From NCBI GenBank assembly GCA_039111635.1, contig JBCAQO010000010.1:1-64000 (forward strand): DNA of 64,000 nucleotides, given 5' to 3'. The stretch comes from Heterobasidion occidentale (taxonomy: Eukaryota; Basidiomycota; Agaricomycetes; Russulales; Bondarzewiaceae). Under the pieces are notes generated by a model that had not been told where the DNA came from, made no database searches, and was given only the letters and a program-made list of their open reading frames with translations. The position numbers were made by a program, and so were the translations under genes. This document shows, piece by piece, positions 43,589 to 53,874 of the stretch (positions are counted from its first letter, which is position 1; each line of letters opens with the position of its first letter).

Positions 43589-45353
43589 TCACCTCAGCGA
43601 CAGGATCCCTGATCCGGTGAGGCCTCCACGCCCCTCCTTGCCGTCCTTCTTCTTCTTGATGACCGGTGCATCCCATATGCGCCAGAACTTGAGGTTCTCG
43701 TCGCCGGCGCCCGTGCAGACCATGTCGCCCGCGGGGCTGATGGCGCTGAACAGCACGCGCGAATCGTGCGCATCGCGAATCTCCGCCACGCGCTCCAGTG
43801 AAGGGTACGCGTGCACCATGATCGAGTTGGTCGGGTACCCGTGCGTCGTCAGAAACTCCTTCTTGTGCGGCGACCACTGCGCCGACGTCACCTGGGACGG
43901 TGTCTTGAGCGAGTGCAAGCGCGCGCCGGTGGTACTGTTCCAAATGTTGACGGTGGCGTCGTTGGTGCCGCCGCCACTGGCGAGAAGAGAAGGCTGCCAG
44001 GGACACCACGCGATGGCCTGTCACGCACGTCGTCAGCCACGAAGCGAGACTACGCGGACAGGAACCCACCTTGACCGCGGCCGTGTGGTTCCTCTTCGTC
44101 CACTTTGCGACGCCGCGCGAGCCCTCGACGACGTCTCCCAGCCTGCCGTCCCATATGTTCACGACGTTATCGTTTCCCCCGCTCGCGAGCAGCTCGCCGT
44201 CGGCCCTCCACTTGAGCCCGCACACCTCGCCCACGTGGCCCACGAGCTCCATGACCTTGTGCCGCGCGATGCGAACGTCGTGGTGCCAGATGCTCCCGTC
44301 GCCGCATCCGGAGCTCAGGACGTGGCCGTTCCAGCTGAGGGTCGCGACCTGGTTCTGGTGCCCGCCCATCGTGCGCAGCTTTCTGCCCCGCCTCGATGTC
44401 CCAGAGATCGACCTCGCCCGTGCCGTTCCCGACGCCGAGGAAGGTGCCGTCCTTTGAGAAATCGACGGAAGAGACGTAGGTGCCCTCGATGGCCTCGCCG
44501 ATGTGCACGACCGCGCCCGTGTCCGCCTTCCACATGTACACGTTTTCGCCGAGCGCGACGGCGACGGTGTTGAGCGAGGACCAGCTGACCAGGTTGAGAT
44601 AAAAGTCGTCGACCATGCCCGGCGCGTCGAGCACGCGCTCCGGCTGCGTGGCGATCTTGCGCGACTTGTTCGTGACGGCGCCCTTGGACGAAGGCAGGGA
44701 GCCGGGGCGGGCGTAGAGCGGGCGAGCAAACTCGCGTTGCTGGGCGAGGGTGGTGTCCGTCGCGGCGGGCGGGGCTTCGTGGTAGGCGAGGACACGCCTG
44801 TTGAGCGGCACGCCCGTGGCCGCCGCGAGCCTCGCGGTGTGTCCGGGAGAGGCGGACTGCGGGTTCAGAGACATGGCGTCCAGAGTCGCCGCCACGTCCG
44901 TCTCCTCCCGAGTAGTGATGAACCGGTCTCGCGAATCGCGCTGCGCGTCTGGACATTAGAGAACTCGGGATGAGATGAATGCGATAGTGTACCTTGACGC
45001 TCGCGGGCTGGGATTGAGACCGCTTGGACTCTTGCTTCGGCGGGACGTAGTCTCTAGAGACGACGTCCATCTTGGCCTCGACCCCGCCCTTTCTGATCAC
45101 GCCGATGCTCGCCTGACGTTTCAACGTCGCAGAGACGGGGATGCCGCCCGACGTCGCCCTCTTCAGCGGCGAGGACGGCCGCGAGAGAAAGGGATTCGGG
45201 GTGCTCGAGCCTGACTGCTTGGAGGAGCTTTTCGTCGGGAGGCGATGGATACGTTGTTGAGACCCGCGATGAGGACGGCGTGAGAGGCGTTTTGGAGGAG
45301 GTGGCATCGGATCGGGAGCGATAGTGCGTGGGGGTCTTTGGATTGTATACCAT
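43589..45353 (-). CDS. APC/C activator Cdc20/Slp1-like WD40 protein
   Basis: The ATG at 45,353 gives MVYNPKTPTHYRSRSDATSS. A Ser-rich N-terminus follows, with NPFLSRPSSPLKRATSGG, then after an intron DAQRDSRDRFITTREETD. DRFITTR is at the place of the C-box (DRFIPxR) that contacts the APC/C. Next are RRVLAYHEAPP, NKSRKIATQPERVLDAPGMV and DDFYLNLVSWSSLNTVAVAL. The WD repeats follow: DLWDIEAGQKLRTMGGHQNQ, VATLSWNGHVLSSGCGDGSI, GHVGEVCGLKWRADGELLAS, GGNDNVVNIWD, ATVNIWNSTTGARLHSLKTP and KFWRIW. The C-terminus is SGILSLR, close to the Ile-Arg tail of APC/C co-activators. It drives the metaphase-anaphase transition by recruiting APC/C substrates. A single-base frame break near 45,236 joins PSPP to TKSSSKQSG. 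Confidence 0.92.
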
Positions 45354-45579
45354 GGCGTAGCGTATCCAAGAAAACGAGAAAACAGGGCGAGGAGGAGAAA
45401 TCGATCGCGGAGGAAGGCAGAGGAGGAGAGTTGTGACGCGAGGCAAACGCGTGAAAGTCAACATCACGTGCATCCGACACGCGTCCGAATCAGATGACCG
45501 GAACCCTTGGAATTTATCGATTCGAGAATACAAAAAGTGATACAGAGTGGTAGTGTCCGAGCCGCCGTCGCCGTCGCCT

Positions 45580-46823
45580 TTACATCCTCGAGCTCACGCT
45601 GATCACCTCCACGCTCCGCGTCCTAGAGCGTCTGCTCGTGCTCGCGCTCACGGGCCGCGTGTCGGGGTAGAGCGACTCGAGGTCCCAAAAGCACTCCTCC
45701 CCGACGGCCGTCAGCGCGGCGCTTGGCGCGCGGCTCGGGGCCGCACTCACCGCGATCGACACCGGCGCGCTCCGCATCCGGCGGTGGCCCCCACGCGCGG
45801 CCGTGGTGTTGCGTGACAGCGACGGGCTCGTGCTCTCGGTCGTGTCGGACGCGAAAGAAGCCCGGAGTTGCTCCATGGCCTGCTGCTGCGTCGCGGGCGT
45901 GTGAACGAGCGTCGTGTACAGAGAGGAGATCTGGGGGGCAGGCACGGCCGGGGGCGGGAAAGACGGCACTGCGCTGGGCGGGGGACTCGGGAAGGCGGTG
46001 AGGAGGTCCAAGGACGTGAGGGGCGGGGTGAGGGTGCCCGAGTCGATGCTGGAGAGCGATCCGGCGGGCGAGGTGAGGCCGCTCTTGCCGGCGACGAAGC
46101 TCATGGAGCCGTCCGAGCTCACGAAGCCCGCACCCGCGGCGGAACCCTTGGGGACGGACTCCTCGCCGGGCCAACGGGCGCCAAACTGGGCGTAGCGGCG
46201 GCCCTGTTTCCGAGTGCGTTGCTGGTGAGCTTTGCGATGGCGACGCAGGCGATGAGGCCGACGATGATGCTGAGGACGGCGGCGATGACGGCGACCTTGA
46301 CCTTGTCGTGGGGGGTGAGCGGGGGCTCGAAGAACGAGCCCTTTGAGCCAGGGGCCATGAGAGTGTCCGTGGGGGCGGGCGCGCCGTAGCTGGGCAGAGC
46401 ATTTGTCGGCTGAGAAGAGCCAGAGAGCGCACCAGAGCCAGAGTCCAAGTGGGTCGGCGCAGGGTGGTGGGTGGCGGTCGACGTCGCGGAAAAGTGCTCG
46501 CTTGGAGAGAGCGAGACGGTGACCGGACCGAGGTGTCCCGGGCGAGAAGGCACAGGAGGATAGGCAGAGGCCAGGGCAGAGGGAGCGATGTTGACGAGCT
46601 GGACAGTGTGGGGAAAGTCGGCCTGGCGCTTGAGACCGATGCCCGCTACGTGCTTCGGGGAACTGGGGTCGTTGCCATGAGTGAGAGGGGCGAGCAAGTC
46701 CCTGCGGTGAGCGGGCAGGATGCCGACATAGGGCGGACGGCCGGGAGACAGAGAGTAGGGTGCTGCGTTCGCGGCGAGGGCAGCGGCGAGGACGACCAAG
46801 GCGAGAGGATGGGAGGGGTGCAT
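45580..46823 (-). CDS. Signal-peptide, single-TM protein with long Ser/Thr tail
   Basis: Starts at 46,823 with MHPSHPLALVVLAAALAANA, a clear signal peptide. A Ser/Thr/Pro-rich ectodomain follows, then HDKVKVAVIAAVLSIIVGLI with ACVAIAKL as the transmembrane segment, and a cytoplasmic tail RRYAQFGARWPGEESVPKGS, SSDGSMSFVAGKSGLTSPAG, SLYTTLVHTPATQQQAMEQL, EECFWDLESLYPDTRP, ending VISVSSRM at 45,580. The change of frame at about 46,207 (CTCGGAAACAGG, where CTCGGGAAACAGG gives NALGKQGRRYAQF) is best explained by a missing G. The layout of short ectodomain, TM and tail resembles fungal wall-sensor or mid2-like proteins, but no family motif is seen. The function is unknown. Confidence 0.65.
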
Positions 46824-47518
46824 TGCTAGGTGGCGGCGTAGAGATGTGGGGGTAGATGAAAGGACGGTGGTGCCGAGCGGGCGTGTCTACGCTAGTGTGC
46901 TGGAGAGCAGCGGACGTGCTGGCGGGGACGACTCACGACGCCTCGCGGCCAAACACGCTCCCATCCCATTCACACGTGACACCCTCGCGCCCTCCACACC
47001 TCCCCACCTCACGTTCCTCCGTGAAGCACCATCAGCTGCCTTGCTCTGCCGGAAAATCCTGCTCCACGACCACGAGCCGTTCATAGGAACATGCCCGGTG
47101 TGCCCGTACGCCCGACAGAGCAGCGCGTGTGCTTGGCAGCGCCCATCACCCCCCATGACGAGCTCAGGCCTGCCGTACAGAGAGGTCTCGCGTTCGTGTG
47201 CGCTTATATTTAGATAGCCTTTGTCCCTCCCGTCGTCACCGCGAGTGCCCCACTGCCCCCTGCGTCCCTTCGCTCGGCACGCGGCACGGCGGCATAACAG
47301 CATCGTCCCTTCGTTCCCTCCGTCGGGGCTCCAGAGCGATGCGCAGACGGTCACGCTCCCCTTCACGCGAGCTTGGCATCGTCCCAACGTGTCGCGCCAG
47401 CCGCCGTAGAATATCCGCAGATCCCTCAGCGCGCTGGACGCTCGCCATTGGCCTTCTCGCAAGGGCTATAAGAGAGCGCGTTGGACACCCGCCAAAGCCG
47501 TCGAATCACAACGCGACA
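46824..47518. promoter_or_regulatory. Divergent promoter, TM protein (-) and dioxygenase-like gene (+)
   Basis: GCTATAAGAG at 47,465-47,474 is a TATA element about 50 bp before the ATG at 47,519. Nothing else is identified. Confidence 0.5.
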
Positions 47519-48642
47519 ATGCAACTCTTGTCTCTGATCGTGCTCGCTGGCGCCGTGGCCGGTCCGTGACGTGATTTCGGACACCGGGCGTTGCATGGCT
47601 GACCGCGTTCTCTCTGCAGCCACCCCCGTTCGGCGGTCGCTCTATAGCAGCCTGCACAACGTTCGTGTGATCCACGACATCTGATTTCCGTTCGTTCACG
47701 TCACATTTAGACAACGTGCGTCACCGCCGGCGAAGTCGCCAAAGGTGCGCTCCGACTCGCGAGCGTTTCGCGCGCTCGCTGACACGCTGATCCCGCAGAT
47801 GCCAACTGGCTCCCGAACGCGGTGAGCGCGCTCTGGTGGTGGGCCTGCCTTGCCTGCTGACACGCGTTGCTGCAGCCCGTCACGGCGCAGATCACGGGCG
47901 GCCAAGCGTGAGCGTACCCCCCTGATGAGGATTCGCCCCGCGCTGACGCAGTTGGAACGGCCAGCGGGGTGTCGCTGATCCTGGACATCGGACTGATGGA
48001 CACGACGACGTGCGAGGCGCTGCCGAACACGCTCGTCGAGGTGTGGGCCCGTGCGTAGCAACGCGGCGATGCGATGCGGTGACGACGACGACGGCTGACA
48101 CGGATCTCGCAGCCAACGCGGTGGGGACGTACGGGGCGAGCTTCTTGCGGGGGGCGACGCTGACGGGCTCGAACGGGATCGCGGAATTCGAGATGATCTT
48201 CCCCGGGTTCACGTCGGCGGGTGCGAATCACATCAACGTGATCGTGCACCGGCCGGGGGTGACGACTGCGGCGGGGGCGACGACGGTCGCGCACGTCGGG
48301 CAGGTGTTCTTCACGGACCAGTGGACGAACGTGATCGGGATGTCGGCGCCGTACTCGGGCGACAGGCAGGCGCGGGTGCTGAACGCGGGCGACGGGCGGT
48401 TTGCGCAGGCGAACGCGGGCGGGTTCTCGGCCCTCGTGGAGTGAGTGTGCTTGTTTGGTGGGTTGATGGATCGGGCGGGTGCTGACGCGGGTGCGGACAG
48501 CATCGAAGAGATCCATGACGACTGGCCCGAGGGCGTCTCTGGATACATCAGTGAGTGCCGCTGGCACGGTGGGTGCGATGTTGCTGACGGAGGGGATTCA
48601 GCGATCGGGGTGGACCCAAAGGCGGCATACGCAAACGCGTGA
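47519..48642 (+). CDS. Secreted intradiol-dioxygenase-like protein, metal site altered
   Basis: The ATG at 47,519 gives the signal peptide MQLLSLIVLAGAVAG. Small exons then give ATPVRRSLYSSLHN, TTCVTAGEVAKGANWLPNAP, VTAQITGGQ, WNGQRGVSLILDIGLMDTTT, CEALPNTLVEVWAPNAVGTY, GASFLRGATLTGSNGIAEFE, MIFPGFTSAGANHINVIVHR, TTVAHVGQVFFTDQWTNVIG and GVDPKAAYANA, ending at 48,642. The beta-sandwich and the 'GxaeFxTIyPGfxxgRaxHIHv' order match the secreted fungal aromatic-ring intradiol dioxygenase family. Enzymes of this family bind Fe(III) with two Tyr and two His (HxH). Here HIH reads HIN, and the usual 'GPYY' Tyr region reads NWLPN. Catalysis is therefore doubtful. About eight short introns have regular borders. 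Confidence 0.75.
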
Positions 48643-49569
48643 GCAGCAGAAGGGCAGAAGGGCAAAGCTGTGCAGGACGTGTATTGATAGAGAAAGCTCG
48701 TGACTGCGTGTATGGAGGATGTGTATGCAAACGGAAAAGAGAAGATGGATGCGTCCGAGGGAGAAGGGTGCATGTGAGGGAAAGAGAGTAAGTGAGTAAG
48801 TGGAAATGAAAAGCATGACGGAAAGAGCCATTGGGGGGGCGGGGCCGAGGTGATCAACAGCAGCAGCAGGGGATGGGGATGATCCAGCAGAAACTGCCGT
48901 CCTGGAGTGCAACGAGGTGAGTGGCGGAGTTGGAGCGGAGGAGGCTAGAAGACTGACTGGGCATGGGACACATCCGCCCCGGAGACGCATGGGATCCGAT
49001 GATGCCTGGCTGGGCAGCATGGGGTGAGCGGGCTGGGGTTGTGCGGTGACCGCGCGAGGGCTGTCGGGGTGGGACTGCTGCTGCATGGGCAAGGAGGACA
49101 GCCAAGGGCGGTGATCGCTTTATGCAAGCAAGGGGTGACGTCATTGCGCTGGCCATCGGGGACGCTCCCGCCCGGACCGGTCACGGCAAGCCAATGGGGG
49201 CACGTCGGGGATGGGCCAGCCGGGGACAGGGCCGTCGGCGCCGACGACTGGCCGCGACGCCGGCGCTCGTCGAGGGTCCGAGGAGGACATGATAAGTAGA
49301 AGAAGGCGAGCGCAGAGGAAGGAAGAACAGAAGGCGTCCTGAGTCCACGGCTCTTGTCTCTGCGATCGCCGCCGTCGATGGCCCATCCTCAAACGCCGAT
49401 CTCGCAGCCAATGCACAGATCTCTCTCTCTGCCTATTACACCCGTGCCTTGCTCGTAAGCCCATCCCAATTATGTCTCCTCCCGGTCCCCCTTCCACCCT
49501 CTACTTATAGTCCTCTACCCTATCGCGCCCTCTTCCCATTTTCCCTCCTCTCCCGCCCACTCGCCCCCC
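48643..49569. other. Intergenic region
   Basis: No gene is supported. CTTATAG at 49,504-49,510 could serve as a TATA element for the hydrolase at 49,570. Confidence 0.35.
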
Positions 49570-50865
49570 ATGCCCTTCGTCGACATCTCCTCCACCGCGG
49601 GCGCAGCCCACATGTACTACACCATCTCAACGCCCACAAATCCCTCCGCGGAACATATCGACAGAGACTTGCCCACCGTCATCTTCCTCCACCCCGTATA
49701 CATCGCGTCCCAGATCTTCCATTGTCTGTACCTTGCCTTTGCCCGTCCCCGCCGCCGCCGCCGCCCCGCTAACCTCTCCCTCTCCAGCACAATTCCTCGA
49801 CCCTTCCCTCCGCAGATTTAACCTTATCGCATGCGACTCCCGCTGCCACGGCGAGAGCATCGGCCATGTCCCCAAAAACTTCACCAGGCTCGAGGCCAGT
49901 GAGGACATCTTCCAGCTCATGGTCCGCTTCTCCTCGTCATCCCACGCCGCCCCCTCGCTGACCTCCCCGATAGAAATCCCTCGACCTGCCCCCATCTCAC
50001 GTCGTCGGTCTCTCCATGGGCGCCTGCATCGGCCTCTCCCTCGCGATAAACCATCCGGACAGGGTCCTCTCTGTCACCATGCTCTCCCCTCTCCCCCTCG
50101 AAGAGGTACGTCCGTCCGCCCGAGTCCGCTCGCCCCCGCTCACCCCTTGCCCGCAGCCCCAGGACGTCGCAGAGGGCCGCCAGGAGATCTACGACTGCTG
50201 GGCCGAGGGCTTCCACGACCCAGACTCCGTCGACGAGTACGCCATCACCGACTCCGTCTACGGCTCCCTCCAGCTCGGCTTCAACAACGCCACCTCCGGC
50301 GTCATCCACGCGTTCGTTTCCTCTCGCTCGACCGCCCCGTCTCTTTCCTGACATCCCCTCAGCCTCATCAAGTCCGCCGTCCCGCAAGCCAAGAAAAACT
50401 GGGACAACCACAACCTCGACGCCTACTACGAGGTCTCCGTCGGCTTCTTCATCCACCGCAAACCCCACCCCCGCGAAACGCTCGCCAAGGTCCGCTGCCC
50501 CGTCCTCCTCGTCCACTGCGGCGGCGACATCGCCTACCCCTTCCACTACGCCACCGAGCTCGCGGACGCCATCAAGGGCGCCGGCGTCGACGTCACCGTC
50601 CGCGCGATCCCCGACGCCTGCCATTTCGGCAGCGTCACCCACCCCAAGCAGTGCGTCTCCCCTTTCTTTCTTTCGTCCGCCTCGCTCACCCCTCCTTCTG
50701 TTCAGGATCAACCGCATCCTGCACGACTGGCTCGTCGCAAAATCGACCGGCGACCACAAGCCGGGCCCCGTTCCTGCCACCGTCGTCTCTCCCTTCTCTG
50801 GCGTCCTCGGCAGCTGCAGCTCCGACTCGTCAGACTCGGATGACACCGACTACTATGGATCTTGA
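49570..50865 (+). CDS. Alpha/beta hydrolase
   Basis: The ATG at 49,570 gives MPFVDISSTAGAAHMYYTIS. Then come LPTVIFLHPVYIASQIFH, AQFLDPSLRRFNLIACDSRC, HGESIGHVPKNFTRLEASED, LPPSHVVGLSMGACIGLSLA (nucleophile Ser in GLSMG), INHPDRVLSVTMLSPLPLEE, EIYDCWAEGFHDPDSVDEYA, VRCPVLLVHCGGDIAYPFHY (acid Asp) and RAIPDACHFGSVTHPK (catalytic His). After the last intron the tail INRILHDWLVAKSTGDHKPG ends in an acidic Ser/Asp-rich stretch, stopping at 50,865. The complete catalytic triad and oxyanion region (HP near LPTVIFLHP) support an active esterase- or lipase-like enzyme of the soluble type, without a signal peptide. The substrate is unknown. Confidence 0.82.
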
Positions 50866-51696
50866 TCCCCTCGTCTCTCCTCTCGTTCCTCGCATCATAA
50901 ACATAAACCCACAATCCCGTTTCCTTCGCCCCCACACTCGCCCATCGCATCCGAATCCCACACCCGATAGAAACCCCGTTCGCCCGAACGCTGCCTGCAT
51001 GCACGCCTCTGTTTGTTTATGAACGTAGTGTACGATGTACGTGTGTATCCCTGCTCCCTCGCGCCCCGTCCGCCCTTATACCCTGGCAGCGACCCCTGCC
51101 GTCGCGCGCCCCTCCTGCATCCCTAGTAGCCCATCAATAAACATGCGTATTACCCGATCACGAAGCCGTCCGTTCGGGGGAGCCAATCCCCAACCCCCAA
51201 GCCCCGCCAGCACGCGGCGGCACCTCGCCACGGCATGGCATGGAGGCGGTGACGGCCCTGCGATCCCGCGCGCGTGATGCAGCTCCTTGCAGCCTTCGCC
51301 GGCGTCGGTGCCGCCAGCTCAGGCTCGCACTCCCCTGCACAGATCGCGCGCCGGCGCACCCCCCGATCTCGCTTCGTGCAGCACCAGCGAGATCGGGAAA
51401 TTAAGGGCGGGCATGGCGGGCGACGCTGCGCTCAGGTACGGACCCCGTGCGCCGGCGTGCGGGGAACGACGCCGACGGATGTCTTCCTGGTATTACTTAC
51501 CGCAAGGTGTGCATGGAATAGGGGAGAGCAGGTGTGGCTCGGGCCGTTGTATCATATAAATGCCAGTCAGCTGGGAGAAGGCTGGGATGCTGTCTTGGCT
51601 ACTGGGGTGGCTCTTGGCCCACGGTGTCTATCTAATATACATGAAACTGAAACAGGGTCACTTGGCCTCGAGGCATCTCAGAACGACCGTGTGCCT
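50866..51696. other. Intergenic region between convergent genes
   Basis: Contains 3' sequence of the hydrolase and F-box genes. Short open frames carry no conserved feature. Confidence 0.4.
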
Positions 51697-53079
51697 CTAC
51701 GGTTTGTGGGTCATTCTGGCAAACCATTCGTCGCTGGTTTCCAGACAACCCCCTTCGTGGACTCGCAAGCCTTCGCTTCTCCATTTCAGGCGATAGAGGG
51801 GGTCGACCAACCCCAATTTCTCTGCCTCGCTCCATATTTGCGTGCGGGTCCCCAAGCCCTTTAGTTTGGCTATTCCACCACAATTGGGGACGGGAAAGTG
51901 CCTCCGAGACTCGACGACGTCCGCCAACTGCCTGCAATGATACCTACATCTCCGAATATCTTCCCACTGTGGGAGGACACACAAGTATGTCAGGTTCAAA
52001 TTCTGTCCCTGGATCAGTTGGCCTGTGGGGGAGAAGAAAAGAGCCAGGTCCTTGAGAACGAAGCTGGCATAATACGTGCTCGTCAAGGTCAGGCTCCGTA
52101 TGTTGTTGGCCCTGGCCAGGACGGCTTGAAGATGGTCGGGTGGCATACGGACGGAGCGGATACAAATCTTCGAAATTGTGTCAGTGCAATAGGAAAGGAG
52201 CGAAAGCAAACTCGGGCCTATTCGGAGAGATACTTTGAATGATGGTATATTAAGGTATTGAGCGCGCGCGGCCGGCACCGCATCGGACACCTCCAAAGAT
52301 TTCAACCGAGGGAGTTCGAGAGCGTCGATGAAGACGGCGATCGCATCGCAATCCTCCATGCTGATTTTGAGAGTTTCGAGTCGGGGTAGTATGCAACGGG
52401 CCGCTATTTCCGTGTTCTGGACACGCAAACTCCGAAAAGAGAGCCGCAGAGCGACCAGGTTGCTGCCGCGGGCGTTGTCCGCAAAACGACCCATATCCCA
52501 GCTTGATCTGTCATCCCAGCAATGGATGGAAAAGACCTTGAGGATCGGGGATGAAAAGAGGCTTTGAAACTCTTCATGCCACGAGTCTGGACGGACGGCA
52601 AGGTGACGAAGACGCTTTGCAGATAGGAAGGCAGGAATGAAGGACTCGATGCCACTGATCCCGTAAGTCGTCAAGGCAAGCCTTTCGAGCAAAAGGGGCG
52701 CGTCGTGAAGTGGAGGCATCACAGGCAGTCGCAAGACCATGTCCTTCCAGCGATGAGAATGCGCGCCGATGATGGCCAGGAGACGGTCGACATAGGGCTG
52801 GGCCTGCGCTATGGCAGAGATGGTGAGTGGCCTATTTTTCGACAGTGACAGCCAGGTCTCCAGCGCGCGACAGAAAGAATCGTAGTCGGACGGGCCCACA
52901 CGGGGAAGTTGCAGGAACGCCCATAAGGACGGGGTCGAGTAGGCGATCGCCCGCCATGACCTGCACACTCTGGTGAGGACGAGAGGGGCTTTGTAGGGGT
53001 GGAGCAAGTAGTCGGAGTCGTTGCATGCGCAATACAAGAAGATCTCGGAGTGGATTTCGGGGAAAAGCCTCCTGTCCAT
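51697..53079 (-). CDS. F-box protein (basidiomycete expanded family)
   Basis: A single exon of about 460 residues. The start is taken at MDRRLFPEIHSEIFLYC (53,079); an upstream in-frame ATG at 53,148 would add a non-conserved hydrophobic stretch. The F-box spans residues 3-50: LFPEIHSEIFLYCA, then VLTRVCRSWRAIAYSTPSLW. The rest has leucine-rich-repeat-like periodicity (LRHLAVRPDSW, LVALRLSFRSLRV, LPRLETLKISMEDCDAI, LELPRLKSLEVSD, IRSLTLTSTYY). Such proteins are SCF ubiquitin-ligase substrate adaptors and form large families in agaricomycetes. The target is unknown. Confidence 0.8.
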   Translation of the reverse strand: MDRRLFPEIHSEIFLYCACNDSDYLLHPYKAPLVLTRVCRSWRAIAYSTPSLWAFLQLPRVGPSDYDSFCRALETWLSLSKNRPLTISAIAQAQPYVDRLLAIIGAHSHRWKDMVLRLPVMPPLHDAPLLLERLALTTYGISGIESFIPAFLSAKRLRHLAVRPDSWHEEFQSLFSSPILKVFSIHCWDDRSSWDMGRFADNARGSNLVALRLSFRSLRVQNTEIAARCILPRLETLKISMEDCDAIAVFIDALELPRLKSLEVSDAVPAARAQYLNIPSFKVSLRIGPSLLSLLSYCTDTISKICIRSVRMPPDHLQAVLARANNIRSLTLTSTYYASFVLKDLALFFSPTGQLIQGQNLNLTYLCVLPQWEDIRRCRYHCRQLADVVESRRHFPVPNCGGIAKLKGLGTRTQIWSEAEKLGLVDPLYRLKWRSEGLRVHEGGCLETSDEWFARMTHKP

Positions 53080-53213
53080 GATGTGCAGAGAGAAGAAAGC
53101 CTTGGTGTGCGACTCGATGAGAATGTAAATAAATAGTCCACGAGCCACCGATTCTGTTGGTCATCGCAGAATCCGATGAATCCGATATCTACGCGGGTTT
53201 GACTGTAACCACC

Positions 53214-53712
53214 ATGTCGTTCTCCCTTCGCATTCAGCACGGTAAGAGCACGCGTTCTGCTCAATCCTCTGTCGCTCACCGACCCATCAGGCATCACTGG
53301 CGGCTTTGCGCCCCCGCGTCCGTCTGCAGTTCACGAGTTGTCCCTCGACCCCTCCATCGCACCCAACTCGATCCTCCTCGCATCCTCGCTCCGCCCAGAC
53401 GGCACTCCCCACCTCGAGTCGCACCCACCCAAGTCTGTCCCCCTCTCCGCCACCACAACCGCCCTCCTCGACGAGCTCCGCTCTATCCTCCACCGTCTCC
53501 CCACAGAGAACCCCCCCTCCTCAGACATCTATCACAGGGACATCGGCATCATGTGGCAGAGTGACGATTTCACCTGGTACAACTCCGCGCCCCAGGGCTG
53601 CGCCAGGTTCGACAGCGACGTCGCCCCGACAGAGGATGACAAGAAGGCATTTGATCGTGCCGTCGAGATTGTCGACGCCCTCGTCAAGAGCGGCGTCGCT
53701 CAGGAAGTCTAG
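53214..53712 (+). CDS. Small conserved hypothetical protein (~149 aa)
   Basis: Exon 1 (53,214-53,241) encodes MSFSLRIQH. A 49-bp intron (GTAAGA to ATCAG) leads to exon 2 (53,291-53,712): GITGGFAPPRPSAVHELSLD, SILLASSLRPDGTPHLESHP, TTALLDELRSILHRLPTENP, DIYHRDIGIMWQSDDFTWYN, APQGCARFDSDVAPTEDDKK and AFDRAVEIVDALVKSGVAQE. The two exons total 450 nt, exactly 150 codons with the stop. I see no signal peptide or membrane segment. The family is not recognised. It diverges from the F-box gene with 134 bp between start codons. Confidence 0.7.
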
Positions 53713-53874
53713 ATCCGCCTCCGAGAAGTGGCTTTGGAAGAATAGAGCGCATACCTTATCGATCAAAATCGTTGTTGTACCAGCCTGTTTGTAAACTACC
53801 CCGTGGAATCATTGTCTCTCATCGCGACCGTGCTTCATCCTCAAGCTTTACTGATCGTACATGTTCTTCCCTTC

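Noticed and set aside
49917..50846. 309-codon minus-strand frame opposite the alpha/beta hydrolase
   Set aside because: The plus strand has the complete catalytic triad in order; the minus frame is antisense.
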